Of a DNA stretch of 64,000 nt, positions 27,175-36,045 are shown one piece after another. Made by a program: the position numbers and the translations under genes. Position 1 is the first letter of the stretch; each line of letters starts with the position of its first letter. This stretch comes from DASSBG01 sp963800395 (lineage in GTDB: Bacteria; Pseudomonadota; Gammaproteobacteria; Xanthomonadales; Rhodanobacteraceae): NCBI GenBank assembly GCA_963800395.1, contig CAWDBD010000011.1, positions 1 through 64,000 on the forward strand, written 5' to 3'. The notes beneath the pieces were generated by a model. That model was not told the DNA's origin. It saw only the letters and a list, made by a program, of their open reading frames with translations, and searched no databases.

Positions 27175-29352
27175 ATGCGTATTTTGTTGTCCCTGGCCAT
27201 TGCCGCCCTGTTCGTCGTTTCCGATGCCCATGCCGTGGAAGGCATGTGGCAACCTGCCCAGTTGCCATCCATATCCAAGCAACTCAAGGCCAAGGGGCTC
27301 AAGATCGACCCCGCAACCCTCAGTGACCTGACGGCCTACCCGATGGGCGCGGTCGTCAGCCTCGGCGGCTGTACCGCGTCGTTCGTTTCGGGTGAGGGGC
27401 TGATCGTGACCAATCACCATTGTGGTTACGGTGATCTGCAATACAATTCGACTCCGGACAACAACCTGATTGTCAACGGGTTCCTGGCCAAGACAAAGGC
27501 CGAGGAACTGCCCGGCTCACCGGGGTCGCGTGTCTACGTCACCGAGTCGATCCAGGATGTGACCAGGAAGGTCGAGGCCAACCTGCACGACTGGCTCACC
27601 GGTGCCGAGCGCTTCAAGGCCATCGACAAGGCGCGCAAGGAGCTGGTCAAGCAGTGCGAGGCCGAGGATGGTTATCGCTGTCGCGTCGCCACCTTCTATG
27701 GAGGCTTGAGCTACCAGTTGATCAAGCAGCTCGAGATTCGCGACGTGCGTCTGGTATACGCGCCGCCCGAGTCGATCGGCAAATTCGGTGGCGACATCGA
27801 CAACTGGATGTGGCCACGCCATACCGGTGACTTCAGCTACCTGCGCGCCTACGTATCCCCGGACGGCAAATCTGCCACGTATTCGAAAGACAATGTGCCG
27901 TATCACCCGAAGCATGTACTGAAGGTCAACCCAAAGGGTCTGGAAGCGGGTGATTTCGTGATGGTCGCGGGCTACCCGGGGCGCACCAACCGCTATCGTC
28001 TCGCCAGTGAAGTGCAGCATGCGCTGGACTGGAGCTATCCCCAGCTCATCGAGATCTACAAGGACAGCCTGGCGATCATCGCCGCTGCGGCCAGGAAGAA
28101 CCCGGACGACGGCGTCAAATATGCCAGTCGCGAGGCCGGCCTGAACAATTACCTGAAAAACTTCGGCGGTCAGATCGAAGGCCTTACCCGTGGTCATGCC
28201 GTGGCTGCAAAGCAACAACAGGAAGCTGACCTCAAGGCCTGGCTCGGAGACCAGAATACGGACGAGAGCAAGGCGCTTCTCGAAGACATCGGAAAGCTGG
28301 AGAAGACCATTGCCGAGGAGCAGGCCAACAGCGTCCGTGACATGGCCATCGGGCAGTTGTATCGCAGCGCCGAGCTGGCCACCGCCATTCGCCTGGTGCA
28401 TCTGGCCAAGGAGCGGCCCAAGGCGGATCTGGAGCGCGATGATGGCTACCAGAAGCGGGACTGGGTGCGTATCGAGCAGGGCCTGAAGAGCATGCAACGG
28501 CGTTTCGCCCCGGCGGTGGACCAGCAGTTCCTTGTTCTGGCGCTCAAGCGCTATGTCGCATTGCCCGAAGATCAGCGTCTGTCGGCGCTGGATGACTGGC
28601 TCGGCGGAGCCAGCAGCCAGCCGGCCATTGCCAGCAAGGTGGCGCAACTGTATGCCCATAGCGACCTCGACAAGCTCGATGCACGCATGAAGTGGTTCAA
28701 GGCCGACAGCAAGGCCATCGATGCCAGCAAGGATGCCATGCTGGTGCTGGCCCGCGACCTGCAACCGCAACTGAAGGTCCTGAGCGACGCCAACGATGCG
28801 ATGGACGGCACCTTGAGTGCCTTGCGCCCCCGCTACATGCAGGCCCTGATCGACTGGAAAAAGTCGAAGGACGAGCCTGTGTATCCCGATGCCAACTCCA
28901 CTCTGCGGGTGACCTTCGGCACCGTGCAGGGTGTGTCACCCCGCGATGCGGTGAGCTATGCGCCGTTCACCACGGTTCAGGGCATCCTCGAGAAGAACAC
29001 CGGCGAGGTTCCGTTCAACGCACCCGAGGCGGAACTGGATGCGATCCGTGCCGGGGGTGACTTCGATGGCTTCGCCTCACCCGAGCAGAAGACCTTGCCT
29101 GTCGACTTTCTTGCTGATCTGGACATTACTGGCGGCAACTCCGGGTCTCCGGCCATGGATTCCGAGGGGCGGCTGGTCGGTCTGGCATTCGACGGCAACT
29201 GGGAGTCGGTCAGTGGTGACTGGCTGTTCGACCAACGGACCAACCGCTCCATCGAGGTCGACGTGCGCTACATGCTGTGGGTCATGCACCACCTCGATCA
29301 CGCCGACAACCTGCTGCGCGAGATGGGCGTGAAGGTGCCTGATCAGCCGTAA
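27175..29352 (+). CDS. S46-family dipeptidyl-peptidase (DPP7-like)
   Basis: This 725-residue exported serine peptidase removes dipeptides from the N-terminus of oligopeptides in the periplasm. The signal peptide is MRILLSLAIAALFVVSDAHA. The catalytic histidine is in TNHHCGYG (His81-His82) and the nucleophile is Ser656 in GGNSGSPAM. The aspartate is expected in FGGDIDNWMWPRH. In this family the residue after FD sets P1 preference: Arg in DPP11 selects acidic residues, Gly in DPP7 selects hydrophobic ones. Here it is Gly674 (LAFDGNWES), so a DPP7-like preference is inferred. S46 enzymes are typical of Bacteroidota and Lysobacterales. Confidence 0.93.
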   Translation: MRILLSLAIAALFVVSDAHAVEGMWQPAQLPSISKQLKAKGLKIDPATLSDLTAYPMGAVVSLGGCTASFVSGEGLIVTNHHCGYGDLQYNSTPDNNLIVNGFLAKTKAEELPGSPGSRVYVTESIQDVTRKVEANLHDWLTGAERFKAIDKARKELVKQCEAEDGYRCRVATFYGGLSYQLIKQLEIRDVRLVYAPPESIGKFGGDIDNWMWPRHTGDFSYLRAYVSPDGKSATYSKDNVPYHPKHVLKVNPKGLEAGDFVMVAGYPGRTNRYRLASEVQHALDWSYPQLIEIYKDSLAIIAAAARKNPDDGVKYASREAGLNNYLKNFGGQIEGLTRGHAVAAKQQQEADLKAWLGDQNTDESKALLEDIGKLEKTIAEEQANSVRDMAIGQLYRSAELATAIRLVHLAKERPKADLERDDGYQKRDWVRIEQGLKSMQRRFAPAVDQQFLVLALKRYVALPEDQRLSALDDWLGGASSQPAIASKVAQLYAHSDLDKLDARMKWFKADSKAIDASKDAMLVLARDLQPQLKVLSDANDAMDGTLSALRPRYMQALIDWKKSKDEPVYPDANSTLRVTFGTVQGVSPRDAVSYAPFTTVQGILEKNTGEVPFNAPEAELDAIRAGGDFDGFASPEQKTLPVDFLADLDITGGNSGSPAMDSEGRLVGLAFDGNWESVSGDWLFDQRTNRSIEVDVRYMLWVMHHLDHADNLLREMGVKVPDQP

Positions 29353-29376
29353 TCCCTGCAGTCCACCCGGACAAGC

Positions 29377-29408
29377 AACGGCCGCTCCGGAAACGGGGTG
29401 GCCGTTTT
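29377..29408 (+). terminator. Intrinsic terminator after the S46 peptidase
   Basis: AACGGCC-GCTCCG (29377-29389) pairs with CGGGGT-GGCCGTT (29394-29406) around a GAAA tetraloop and runs into TTTT (29405-29408). This is a strong Rho-independent terminator 25 bases after the stop codon. Confidence 0.85.
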
Positions 29409-29432
29409 GCCTTGAGTCGGCCGTACAGATAC

Positions 29433-29458
29433 AAAAAACCCCGCACAAGGCGGGGTTT
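29433..29458 (-). terminator. Intrinsic terminator of the tRNA operon
   Basis: AAACCCCGC (29436-29444) and GCGGGGTTT (29450-29458) form a 9-bp stem with an ACAAG loop. On the minus strand it is followed by a run of six T, directly downstream of tRNA-Asp. Confidence 0.85.
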
Positions 29459-29465
29459 CAAAAGG

Positions 29466-29542
29466 TGGCGGAGCGGACGGGACTCGAACCCGCGACCTCC
29501 GGCGTGACAGGCCAGCATTCTAACCAGCTGAACTACCGCTCC
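29466..29542 (-). tRNA. tRNA-Asp (GTC)
   Basis: A 77-base cloverleaf is read on the minus strand: acceptor stem GGAGCGG/CCGCTCC, D arm, anticodon loop CTGTCAC with anticodon GTC, T arm GGTTCGAGTCC, and an encoded CCA (TGG at 29466-29468 on the plus strand). It is the last of three tRNA genes in one transcript. Confidence 0.97.
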
Positions 29543-29582
29543 GTGTTTTCTGATTGTGACGCGAACATCCTACAACATGCTG

Positions 29583-29658
29583 TGGCGTCCCCAAGGGGAT
29601 TCGAACCCCTGTTGCCGCCGTGAAAGGGCAGTGTCCTGGGCCTCTAGACGATGGGGAC
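29583..29658 (-). tRNA. tRNA-Glu (TTC)
   Basis: A 76-base cloverleaf on the minus strand: acceptor GTCCCCA, anticodon stem CTGCC/GGCGG with loop CTTTCAC and anticodon TTC, T arm GGTTCGAATCC, and encoded CCA. It is the middle gene of the three-tRNA cluster. Confidence 0.97.
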
Positions 29659-29666
29659 TAACATTT

Positions 29667-29742
<76 letters not shown>

Positions 29743-29759
29743 GCAACTGGAAGCCGGCA

Positions 29760-29788
29760 AGGTTAGTGGCGAAGGTCGCCGGAGTCAA
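29760..29788 (-). promoter_or_regulatory. Sigma-70 promoter of the tRNA operon
   Basis: On the minus strand TTGACT (29788-29783) and TAACCT (29765-29760) are separated by exactly 17 bases. The start would fall a few bases before tRNA-Ala. Confidence 0.65.
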
Positions 29789-29870
29789 GCGTTTTCGAAT
29801 AAAAATCTGTGCCGCTGTCATCGACCGGAGCCGTTAAGCTGTGTTCTGGGCAAGTCGGCGGGGTGATGTC

Positions 29871-31664
29871 ATGCACGATATCGGATTTCTGCGCGATCTG
29901 GCGATCGTGATGATGGTGGCAGGTGCCACCACGATCATCTTTCATCGCTTGCGCCAGCCCGCATTGCTCGGCTACATCCTGGCCGGGATGCTCATTGGTC
30001 CGTATACGCCCGGCGTGCTGGTCGGCGACCAGAAGGCCATAAGTGATATTGCCGATCTGGGTGTGGTGTTGCTGATGTTCACGCTCGGCCTGGAGTTCAG
30101 CATCGGCAAGCTGCGGCGGGTCGGCATGGCGGTGATGCTGGTGGCACTCGGTGAGGTGGCCTTCATGCTCCTTGTGGGCTATCAGCTGGGCCTGGCGTTT
30201 GGCTGGAGCCACGTGGATGCGATGTTTCTCGCCGGCGGGCTGGGACTGTCTTCCACCATGGTGGTCACCCGGGTGCTGCGCGACCAGGATCTCATGCGGC
30301 GTCCCTTTGCACGCGATGTGGTCAGCCTGCTGGTAGCCGAAGATGTGCTCTCGGTCGTGCTGATCACCCTGCTGACCGCAGTCGCTATCGGTGGCAGTGT
30401 GGAGACCGGCGATGCCCTGTCGGTGCTGGGCCACCTGCTGCTGTTTGTGGTGGCAGCGATCCTGATCGGCCTGCTGGTGCTGCCACGCCTGATCGATTAC
30501 GTGGCCAACTTCCAGCGCAATGAAATGCTGCTGGTGACTGTCCTGGGTGTGTGCTTCGGTGCCAGCCTGCTGGCCGATTTTCTTGGCTTCAGCGTGGCGT
30601 TGGGGGCGTTCATTGCCGGAGCCGTGGTGGCCGAGTCACGCTCCACCGCGCGCATCGTGCATCTGGTCGAGCCGCTGCGGGACATGTTTGCCGCGCTTTT
30701 CTTTGTCGCCATCGGCTTGATGATCAACCCGATGCTGCTGGCCAGGTACTGGCTGCCGGCACTTGTCGTGGCGCTGGCGGTGATTCTGGGCAAGACCCTT
30801 GCTTGCGGTATGGGCACCTTCCTTGCAGGCCACGGCGCGCGTCGCGGGCTTCGTACCGGTCTGGGCATGGCCACGATCGGCGAGTTCTCCTTCGTGATGG
30901 TCTCGATCGGGGTGTCATACAAGGCAGTGAACGAATCGGTCTATCCGGTGATTGTTGCCGTATCGGTGATCTGCATGGCGGTGTCGCCGCACCTGCTGCG
31001 GCGCTCGGACAGCTTTGCCCGTGGTCTGGCACGGCTGCTGCCGCATTCCTGGAGGGTCATGCTCAGCGATTACACCGAATGGCTGGGCAATGTGCGCCCG
31101 GTCAGTGACAACGCGGTGCTGGCCGCCATGTTCCGGCGCTTGCTATGGCATATCGCGGTCAACATTTCGCTGGTCATCACTTTGTTCATCGTCGGCGCCT
31201 ACCTCAATGCGCATGACCATGGCTGGTTCACCCGTTTCGGCATCGACCGGCAGACCCGCCACGCGCTGATCTGGGCGGCGGCACTGTTCCTGTCCCTGCC
31301 CATGCTGATTGCCGTCTATCGCAAGGCGGAGGCGCTGGGCATGCTGCTGGCCGAGCTGGGTATCCGGTCGTCGTTCGCGGGCAAGTACACCCACCCATTG
31401 CGTCGTGTGCTGGCCCGGATCATCCCGCTGGCAACCTTGCTCGTGCTGGCGCTGATGGTGATGGCGCTGAGTTCCACCATTCTGCCGCCACGCGGCCTGG
31501 CGCTGAGCCTGGTGGTACTGGGTGTCCTGCTTGCGCTTTTCCTCTGGCGCGCGCTGGTACGCCTGCACGCCCGTTTTCAGGCGGCCATCAAGGACACCCT
31601 GGCTCAGACCGGATCGGAGACGGGTCAGCAGGGCCATCAGGGCCAGGGCGACGAACCCGGCTGA
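29871..31664 (+). CDS. CPA2-family cation:proton antiporter (KefB/YbaL-like core)
   Basis: This 597-residue inner-membrane transporter has about twelve segments in the first 390 residues, matching the Na+/H+ exchanger domain of the CPA2 family (RQPALLGYILAGMLIGPYTP, LGVVLLMFTLGLEFS, GLSSTMVVTRVL, FVAIGLMINP). Further hydrophobic segments follow to residue 575 instead of the usual cytosolic TrkA-N/TrkA-C regulatory domain, so it lacks nucleotide-gated control. It probably exchanges K+ or Na+ for protons. The ATG at 29871 is preferred. An in-frame GTG at 29841 would add ten residues. Confidence 0.88.
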   Translation: MHDIGFLRDLAIVMMVAGATTIIFHRLRQPALLGYILAGMLIGPYTPGVLVGDQKAISDIADLGVVLLMFTLGLEFSIGKLRRVGMAVMLVALGEVAFMLLVGYQLGLAFGWSHVDAMFLAGGLGLSSTMVVTRVLRDQDLMRRPFARDVVSLLVAEDVLSVVLITLLTAVAIGGSVETGDALSVLGHLLLFVVAAILIGLLVLPRLIDYVANFQRNEMLLVTVLGVCFGASLLADFLGFSVALGAFIAGAVVAESRSTARIVHLVEPLRDMFAALFFVAIGLMINPMLLARYWLPALVVALAVILGKTLACGMGTFLAGHGARRGLRTGLGMATIGEFSFVMVSIGVSYKAVNESVYPVIVAVSVICMAVSPHLLRRSDSFARGLARLLPHSWRVMLSDYTEWLGNVRPVSDNAVLAAMFRRLLWHIAVNISLVITLFIVGAYLNAHDHGWFTRFGIDRQTRHALIWAAALFLSLPMLIAVYRKAEALGMLLAELGIRSSFAGKYTHPLRRVLARIIPLATLLVLALMVMALSSTILPPRGLALSLVVLGVLLALFLWRALVRLHARFQAAIKDTLAQTGSETGQQGHQGQGDEPG

Positions 31665-31690
31665 GCGCTGAACGGACGAGCGTTCGCCAC

Positions 31691-31720
31691 TTGAGTCCGG
31701 GTCATGCAACTCCATATAAT
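31691..31720 (+). promoter_or_regulatory. Sigma-70 promoter of ssrA
   Basis: TTGAGT (31691-31696) and a perfect TATAAT (31715-31720) are separated by 18 bases. Transcription would begin near 31727, about 18 bases before the mature tmRNA 5' end. Confidence 0.75.
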
Positions 31721-31744
31721 GGGATAGTCAGCAATCAGTTCCCC

Positions 31745-32101
31745 GGGGGTGTTTTGGCTTCGACGGGGGTAGTGCGATTGTCTGGTGCATGCCGAGGGGG
31801 CAGCTTTCCTCGTTAATCCAGCCGCAAAACTTATAATTGCCAACGATAGCAATTACGCTCTCGCCGCTTAAGGCCTGAGTCCCGAACCGATCTTGTGCTC
31901 GTGCTCGTCGGTGTAGGGTCATTATCACGAGATCGCCGTAGCGTGCCGTCTGTCGCTCTGCGGTCAAAATAAAGCAGACTGGTTCTGAAGTGCGCTTTGC
32001 ACATCGTGCTGCTTCGGAACGAGATCCAACGGTGAGCTAAGCATGTAGATCCGGGCGTCAAACGCTCTCGGACGCGGGTTCAACTCCCGCCACCTCCACC
32101 A
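31745..32101 (+). ncRNA. ssrA: Transfer-messenger RNA (tmRNA)
   Basis: The 357-base RNA rescues stalled ribosomes together with SmpB. The 5' end GGGGGTG pairs with the 3' CACCTCC ahead of ACCA, giving the alanine acceptor arm. The T arm GGGTTCAACTCCC is present. The tag frame starts at GCC (31839) and reads ANDSNYALAA before TAA (31869-31871), a proteolysis tag ending in the usual ALAA. It has its own promoter (31691-31720) and terminator (32127-32157). smpB lies 2.2 kb downstream on the other strand. Confidence 0.97.
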
Positions 32102-32126
32102 ATATGGCGTCGTGGACGCCACGCGG

Positions 32127-32157
32127 ACCGGAGATCCTGACGGGTCTCCGGTTTTTT
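32127..32157 (+). terminator. Intrinsic terminator of ssrA
   Basis: ACCGGAGA (32127-32134) pairs with TCTCCGGT (32145-32152) around a 10-base loop, followed by a run of six T (32152-32157). Confidence 0.85.
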
Positions 32158-32291
32158 GTGTCCGCTGCTCGGACATCTGCCTGCGCTTGCCGGTTCGGGA
32201 CCCCCGGGTTCTAATGCGGTGCATGGTCGCAGGCTCGACCAAGGCATACGATCTGGCGTGCACCATGCGGCGGTGCCACGGAGTGGACTGG

Positions 32292-32495
32292 ATGAGGTTG
32301 CGGCGTATGGGAAAGGCACTGGTCATTTCAGGTCTGCTGCTGTACCTGGCGGCGCCTGCCTGCCAGGCAAGCCCTCCTGGATCGTTGAGCGTCAGTGGCA
32401 GGCGCCGTGCTTGCCTGAAACCGGGTATGAGCCCAGCTTGCCGTGCGGCCGTTGCGGTTCGGCTTTGCATGCGCTTCCGCCCTGTGCGTTTTTGA
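32292..32495 (+). CDS. Possible small exported protein
   Basis: A 67-codon frame reads MRLRRMGKALVISGLLLYLA and continues APACQASPPG, which looks like a signal peptide with cleavage near CQA. The short mature part is basic with three more cysteines and ends FRPVRF. A GGAG lies eight bases before the ATG. There is no family match that I recognise and third-position bias is weak. Apart from the ssrA terminator, the rest of the 524-bp gap between ssrA and the BCCT gene (32102-32625) shows nothing. Confidence 0.3.
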   Translation: MRLRRMGKALVISGLLLYLAAPACQASPPGSLSVSGRRRACLKPGMSPACRAAVAVRLCMRFRPVRF

Positions 32496-32625
32496 CAGCT
32501 TCGGTACCGGCTCGATAGGATCAGAAGCCCATGCTCGAGAATCGACATGATCGTTGCGACAGTCACGGGATGGGGCTGCAGGGGTTCTCGGGGTCATTCA
32601 TGCCTTCCACGGGAGTGTATGCGTC

Positions 32626-34230
32626 ATGAGCCATGAGCAGGCTATCGAAGCGCTTGAAGCGAAGTATGAAACCGAATACGAGGTAGGCCAGGACAATGTG
32701 CATCCATTCGGTCTGGATTTGCACAACCCCGTTTTCGTGTGGAGCGCGTCGCTGATCATCATTTTCGTGCTGGGGGCGATACTTTTCCCGGAAACAGCCA
32801 AGACCGCACTGGCCGGTGGCAAGAACTGGGCCATCAACACGTTTGACTGGCTGTTCCTGAGCGCGGGCAATATCTTTGTTCTGTTCTCGCTGGCGCTCAT
32901 CTTTTTGCCGTATGGCAAGATCCGCATCGGTGGACAGGACGCCAGGCCCGAGTACTCGCGCATGTCCTGGTTTGCCATGCTGTTTGCTGCCGGCATGGGC
33001 ATCGGCCTGATGTTCTGGAGCGTCGCCGAGCCGGTGGGCTACTTCACCGAATGGGCCGGCTCGCCGTTGAACATTGCCGGAGGCACTGTGGCCGCCAAGA
33101 CCGCTGCCATGGGCGCGGTGATGTATCACTGGGGAATACATCCGTGGGCGATCTATGGCGTGGTGGCGCTGGCGCTGGCTTTCTTTTCCTTCAACAAGGG
33201 CCTGCCACTTACCATTCGCTCCGTGTTCTATCCCCTGCTGGGCGACAGGGTCTGGGGGCCGATAGGCAACATCATTGATACGCTGGCGGTCCTGGCAACC
33301 ATTTTCGGCCTGGCCACATCCCTGGGCTTCGGCGCGCAACAGGCTGCCGGTGGCTTGCATTTTCTGTTCGGTTTTCCGGCTTCCCTGACGGTCGAGGTAG
33401 TGATCATTGCCGGCGTGACCGCGGTGGCGCTTGCGTCCGTGGTTCGCGGTATTGATGGCGGCGTGAAGCTGCTAAGCAACATCAACATGGGCCTGGCCTT
33501 CCTGTTGCTTGCCTTCGTGATCATGGCCGGCTCGCTGTCGGGTTTCTTCGCCAATATCGGTACCACCGTCGCTGGCTATGCCGAGTACTTTGTCCCGCTC
33601 AGCAACCCGGTCGGGCGCGATGACCAGAGTTTCTATCATGGCTGGACGATTTTCTACTGGGCCTGGTGGATTTCCTGGTCGCCGTTTGTCGGCATGTTCA
33701 TTGCCCGGGTGTCCAGGGGGCGCACGATCCGGGAATTTCTCACGGCAGTGCTTATCGTGCCCATGCTTGTGACCACGGTATGGATGAGTGCATTTGGTGG
33801 CAATGGCATCGACCAGGCGATGCAGGGCGTGGGCTCTCTGGCAAATGGCATCCAGGATTCATCGCTGACCCTGTTCCACATGCTGGAAAATCTGCCCATG
33901 AGCGGTATCACCTCGTTCCTGGGCATTATTCTTGTCCTGGTGTTCTTTATCACCTCGTCCGACTCCGGCTCGCTGGTGATCGATTCGATAACGTCCGGGG
34001 GCAAGGTCGAGGCGCCTGTTGCGCAGCGCGTGTTCTGGGCCTGCGCCGAGGGCTTCATCGCCGCCGTTCTGCTGATTGTTGGCGGCTCCGATGCGCTATC
34101 CGCGCTGCAGGCTGCCGCGGTCACCACCGGCCTGCCATTCACCATCGTGCTGCTGCTGATCTGCGTGTCCCTGGCCAAGGGCCTGAATCACGAGATGACG
34201 CTTTTGCGTCTGGATGCTGCCAAGGCCTGA
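32626..34230 (+). CDS. BCCT-family betaine/choline transporter
   Basis: This 534-residue transporter of the betaine-carnitine-choline family has twelve segments. The glycine motif GMGIG (residues 123-127, in FAAGMGIGLMFWSVAEP) is of the Na+-coupled BetP type, not the exchanger type. The tryptophan-rich substrate segment reads FYWAWWISWSPFVGMF and is followed by SRGRTIREF. It probably imports glycine betaine or a related osmolyte. The ATG at 32626 is preferred over an upstream in-frame start. No choline oxidation genes lie nearby, so its substrate may serve osmoprotection. Confidence 0.93.
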   Translation: MSHEQAIEALEAKYETEYEVGQDNVHPFGLDLHNPVFVWSASLIIIFVLGAILFPETAKTALAGGKNWAINTFDWLFLSAGNIFVLFSLALIFLPYGKIRIGGQDARPEYSRMSWFAMLFAAGMGIGLMFWSVAEPVGYFTEWAGSPLNIAGGTVAAKTAAMGAVMYHWGIHPWAIYGVVALALAFFSFNKGLPLTIRSVFYPLLGDRVWGPIGNIIDTLAVLATIFGLATSLGFGAQQAAGGLHFLFGFPASLTVEVVIIAGVTAVALASVVRGIDGGVKLLSNINMGLAFLLLAFVIMAGSLSGFFANIGTTVAGYAEYFVPLSNPVGRDDQSFYHGWTIFYWAWWISWSPFVGMFIARVSRGRTIREFLTAVLIVPMLVTTVWMSAFGGNGIDQAMQGVGSLANGIQDSSLTLFHMLENLPMSGITSFLGIILVLVFFITSSDSGSLVIDSITSGGKVEAPVAQRVFWACAEGFIAAVLLIVGGSDALSALQAAAVTTGLPFTIVLLLICVSLAKGLNHEMTLLRLDAAKA

Positions 34231-34268
34231 GCACTTCCCACACACATGGCCGCTGGCAGTGATTTCAG

Positions 34269-34304
34269 GGCGACGAGGAGCGCCGGGAAGCGCTACTCGT
34301 CGCC
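34269..34304. terminator. Stable hairpin between BCCT and smpB
   Basis: GGCGACGAG (34269-34277) pairs with CTCGTCGCC (34296-34304), and AGCGC/GCGCT extends the stem inside, around CGGGAA. It sits between two convergent genes. No T-run follows in either direction, so it may be a bidirectional Rho-assisted stop or an mRNA-protecting structure. Confidence 0.5.
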
Positions 34305-34312
34305 ATCACGGT

Positions 34313-34798
34313 TCAGCTGCCGCGGTTGTGAGCGCGCATGGCGCGCTGTTTTTCGCGATCCCAGTCGCGTTGCTTGATGGTGTCGCGCTTGTCGTGATCC
34401 TGCTTGCCACGGGCCAGGCCAATTTCCACCTTGATGCGGTTCTTTTTCCAGTACATCGCGGTGGGCACCAGGGTGTAGCCCTTGCGCTCGACGGCACCGA
34501 TCAATTCGTCAATTTCGCGGCGGTTGAGCAGCAGCTTGCGGGTGCGCCGGTCGTCGGCGACGATATGGGTTGATGCCGTGCTGAGTGGGGGAATCGAGGT
34601 ACCGAAGAGGTAGATCTCTCCGTTCCTGACGATGGCATAGCTGTCGCCGAAATTGATGCGACCGGCACGCAGGGCCTTCACCTCCCAGCCTTGCAGCGCC
34701 AGACCGGCCTCGAATCGGCGGTCGATGTGGTACTCGTGGCGCGCGCGCTTGTTGAGTGCGATGGTACTGCTGCCCTTGTTGTCCTTCTTCTTTGCCAT
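34313..34798 (-). CDS. smpB: SsrA-binding protein SmpB
   Basis: SmpB binds the tRNA-like domain of tmRNA and brings it to stalled ribosomes. The 161-residue protein contains NKRARHEYHIDRRFEAGLAL, WEVKALRAGR, NFGDSYAIVRNGEIYL and the basic C-terminal tail KRDTIKQRDWDREKQR that mimics a codon-anticodon helix. It is divergent from ratA with only 36 bases between start codons. ssrA lies 2.2 kb away. Confidence 0.97.
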   Translation of the reverse strand: MAKKKDNKGSSTIALNKRARHEYHIDRRFEAGLALQGWEVKALRAGRINFGDSYAIVRNGEIYLFGTSIPPLSTASTHIVADDRRTRKLLLNRREIDELIGAVERKGYTLVPTAMYWKKNRIKVEIGLARGKQDHDKRDTIKQRDWDREKQRAMRAHNRGS

Positions 34799-34834
34799 GT
34801 CCGTTAAAATGACCCTTTTGAAACACGTTGTCTA

Positions 34835-35266
34835 ATGATTGAAATCAAGCGCAGTGCCCTGGTGGCTTGTTCGCCCGAACAGATGTTCGACTTGGTGAAC
34901 GACGTTGAAGCATATCCGAAGCGTTTTGGCTGGTGCGAGGGCGCGGCTGTGCAAAGTCATGACGAGCACAGCCTTACTGCCCGGTTGGATCTTGCCTTTG
35001 CCGGTCTGCGGCACAGCTTCAGCACCCACAACACCCTGCAGCGGCCCGAACGCATTGACATGCACCTGGCCGGTGGCCCGTTGCGCAGCCTTGACGGAAC
35101 CTGGACCTTCAAGGCTTTGGGAACTGAAGGTTGCAAGGTAAGTCTGGATCTGCGCTTCGACTTCCGCCAGCGCCTGCTGGGCCCCGCCCTGCGTCTGGGT
35201 TTCCGCAGCATGGCCGATCGCATGGTGAACGACTTTTGTGCCGAGGCGGCGCTTGCCTATGCCTGA
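34835..35266 (+). CDS. ratA: RatA-like START/SRPBCC protein
   Basis: The protein has 143 residues of the Coq10/RatA SRPBCC fold: MIEIKRSALVACSPEQMFDL, VNDVEAYPKRFGWCEGA and the C-terminal MADRMVNDFCAEA. The family includes E. coli RatA, described as inhibiting 70S ribosome association, and eukaryotic Coq10, a ubiquinone-binding protein. Which role applies here is open. It is followed by rnfH with an 8-base overlap, the usual pair near smpB in Gammaproteobacteria. Confidence 0.9.
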   Translation: MIEIKRSALVACSPEQMFDLVNDVEAYPKRFGWCEGAAVQSHDEHSLTARLDLAFAGLRHSFSTHNTLQRPERIDMHLAGGPLRSLDGTWTFKALGTEGCKVSLDLRFDFRQRLLGPALRLGFRSMADRMVNDFCAEAALAYA

Positions 35267-35552
35267 GTCATTGACGGTAGAGGTGGTATGCGCGCTGCCG
35301 CAACGGGCGTTTGTGCGTCAACTTGAATTGCCAGCGGGCTCAACGGTCCAGGATGCCATCAACGCATCAAGCGTGCGCGCGGCGTGCCCGGAGCTGAACG
35401 ACGTGCCGTTGCGAGTCGGCATCTTCTCGAAGTCGGTCAAGCTCGACCAGGTACTGCACGACGGTGACCGGGTGGAACTCTACCGTCCGCTGCGGCTTGG
35501 CCCGATGGAGGCGCGCCGCCGCCGCGCTGCCGGCCGCAAGCCATCGTCCTGA
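35259..35552 (+). CDS. rnfH: RnfH family ubiquitin-like protein
   Basis: This 97-residue protein has the beta-grasp (ThiS/MoaD-like) RnfH fold: VEVVCALPQRAFVRQLELPA, GSTVQDAINAS, VGIFSKSVKLDQVLHDGDRV and ELYRPLRLGPMEARRRRA. Its biochemical role is not known. It is commonly next to ratA. The ATG at 35259 overlaps the ratA stop, and the C-terminus stops three bases before the convergent bamE end. Confidence 0.92.
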   Translation: MPESLTVEVVCALPQRAFVRQLELPAGSTVQDAINASSVRAACPELNDVPLRVGIFSKSVKLDQVLHDGDRVELYRPLRLGPMEARRRRAAGRKPSS

Positions 35553-35555
35553 TGC

Positions 35556-35972
35556 TCAGCTGCCGCCGCGCTTGCGGCGCGCTTCGGCTTCCTTTTCCTT
35601 GTCGTGCAGGATGAGCGGATAGTGGCGCACCTCCTTCAGCATTTCGGTGCCGTCTTCGGGCCGGTAGTCGCCTTCAGTGCGTGCCAGCACGTCATTCTCG
35701 AAGTAGATGGTGAAGTCCTTCGTGACGATCTTGCCACCACGTTTTTGCAGCGTTGAGACGTAGTCCCAGCGCGACTGGTCGAAGGGGCTGGCTACCGACG
35801 GTTGGCCGAGCAGGGCAATGACCTGTTCCTTGCTCATGCCGGGCTTCAACTGTTCGACATTGGTCTTGCTCAGCACGTTGCCCTGCTGGATGTCCGGTTT
35901 GTAGATGATTCCGCAGCCACCGAGCCCGACCGAAGCCAGGGCCAGAGCGGCCAGAATGGGAGCCTTGTGCAT
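35556..35972 (-). CDS. bamE: Outer-membrane assembly lipoprotein BamE
   Basis: BamE is the small lipoprotein of the BAM complex, which folds beta-barrel proteins into the outer membrane. The 138-residue precursor has a lipobox LGGC after ALALASVG, then KPDIQQGNVLSKTNVEQLKP, GMSKEQVIALLGQPSV and the conserved strands. It has a charged C-terminal extension (KEKEAEARRKRGGS). A longer frame to 36155 is rejected because the ATG at 35972 yields the lipoprotein signal. It is divergent from fur with 73 bases between, the conserved arrangement in this group. Confidence 0.93.
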   Translation of the reverse strand: MHKAPILAALALASVGLGGCGIIYKPDIQQGNVLSKTNVEQLKPGMSKEQVIALLGQPSVASPFDQSRWDYVSTLQKRGGKIVTKDFTIYFENDVLARTEGDYRPEDGTEMLKEVRHYPLILHDKEKEAEARRKRGGS

Positions 35973-36045
35973 ATGCCAGGTATCTCGCTCTAAACTCAGC
36001 CGCCGATGATACACTACCGAGACCCTATAACTGAACAGGTCAGGC

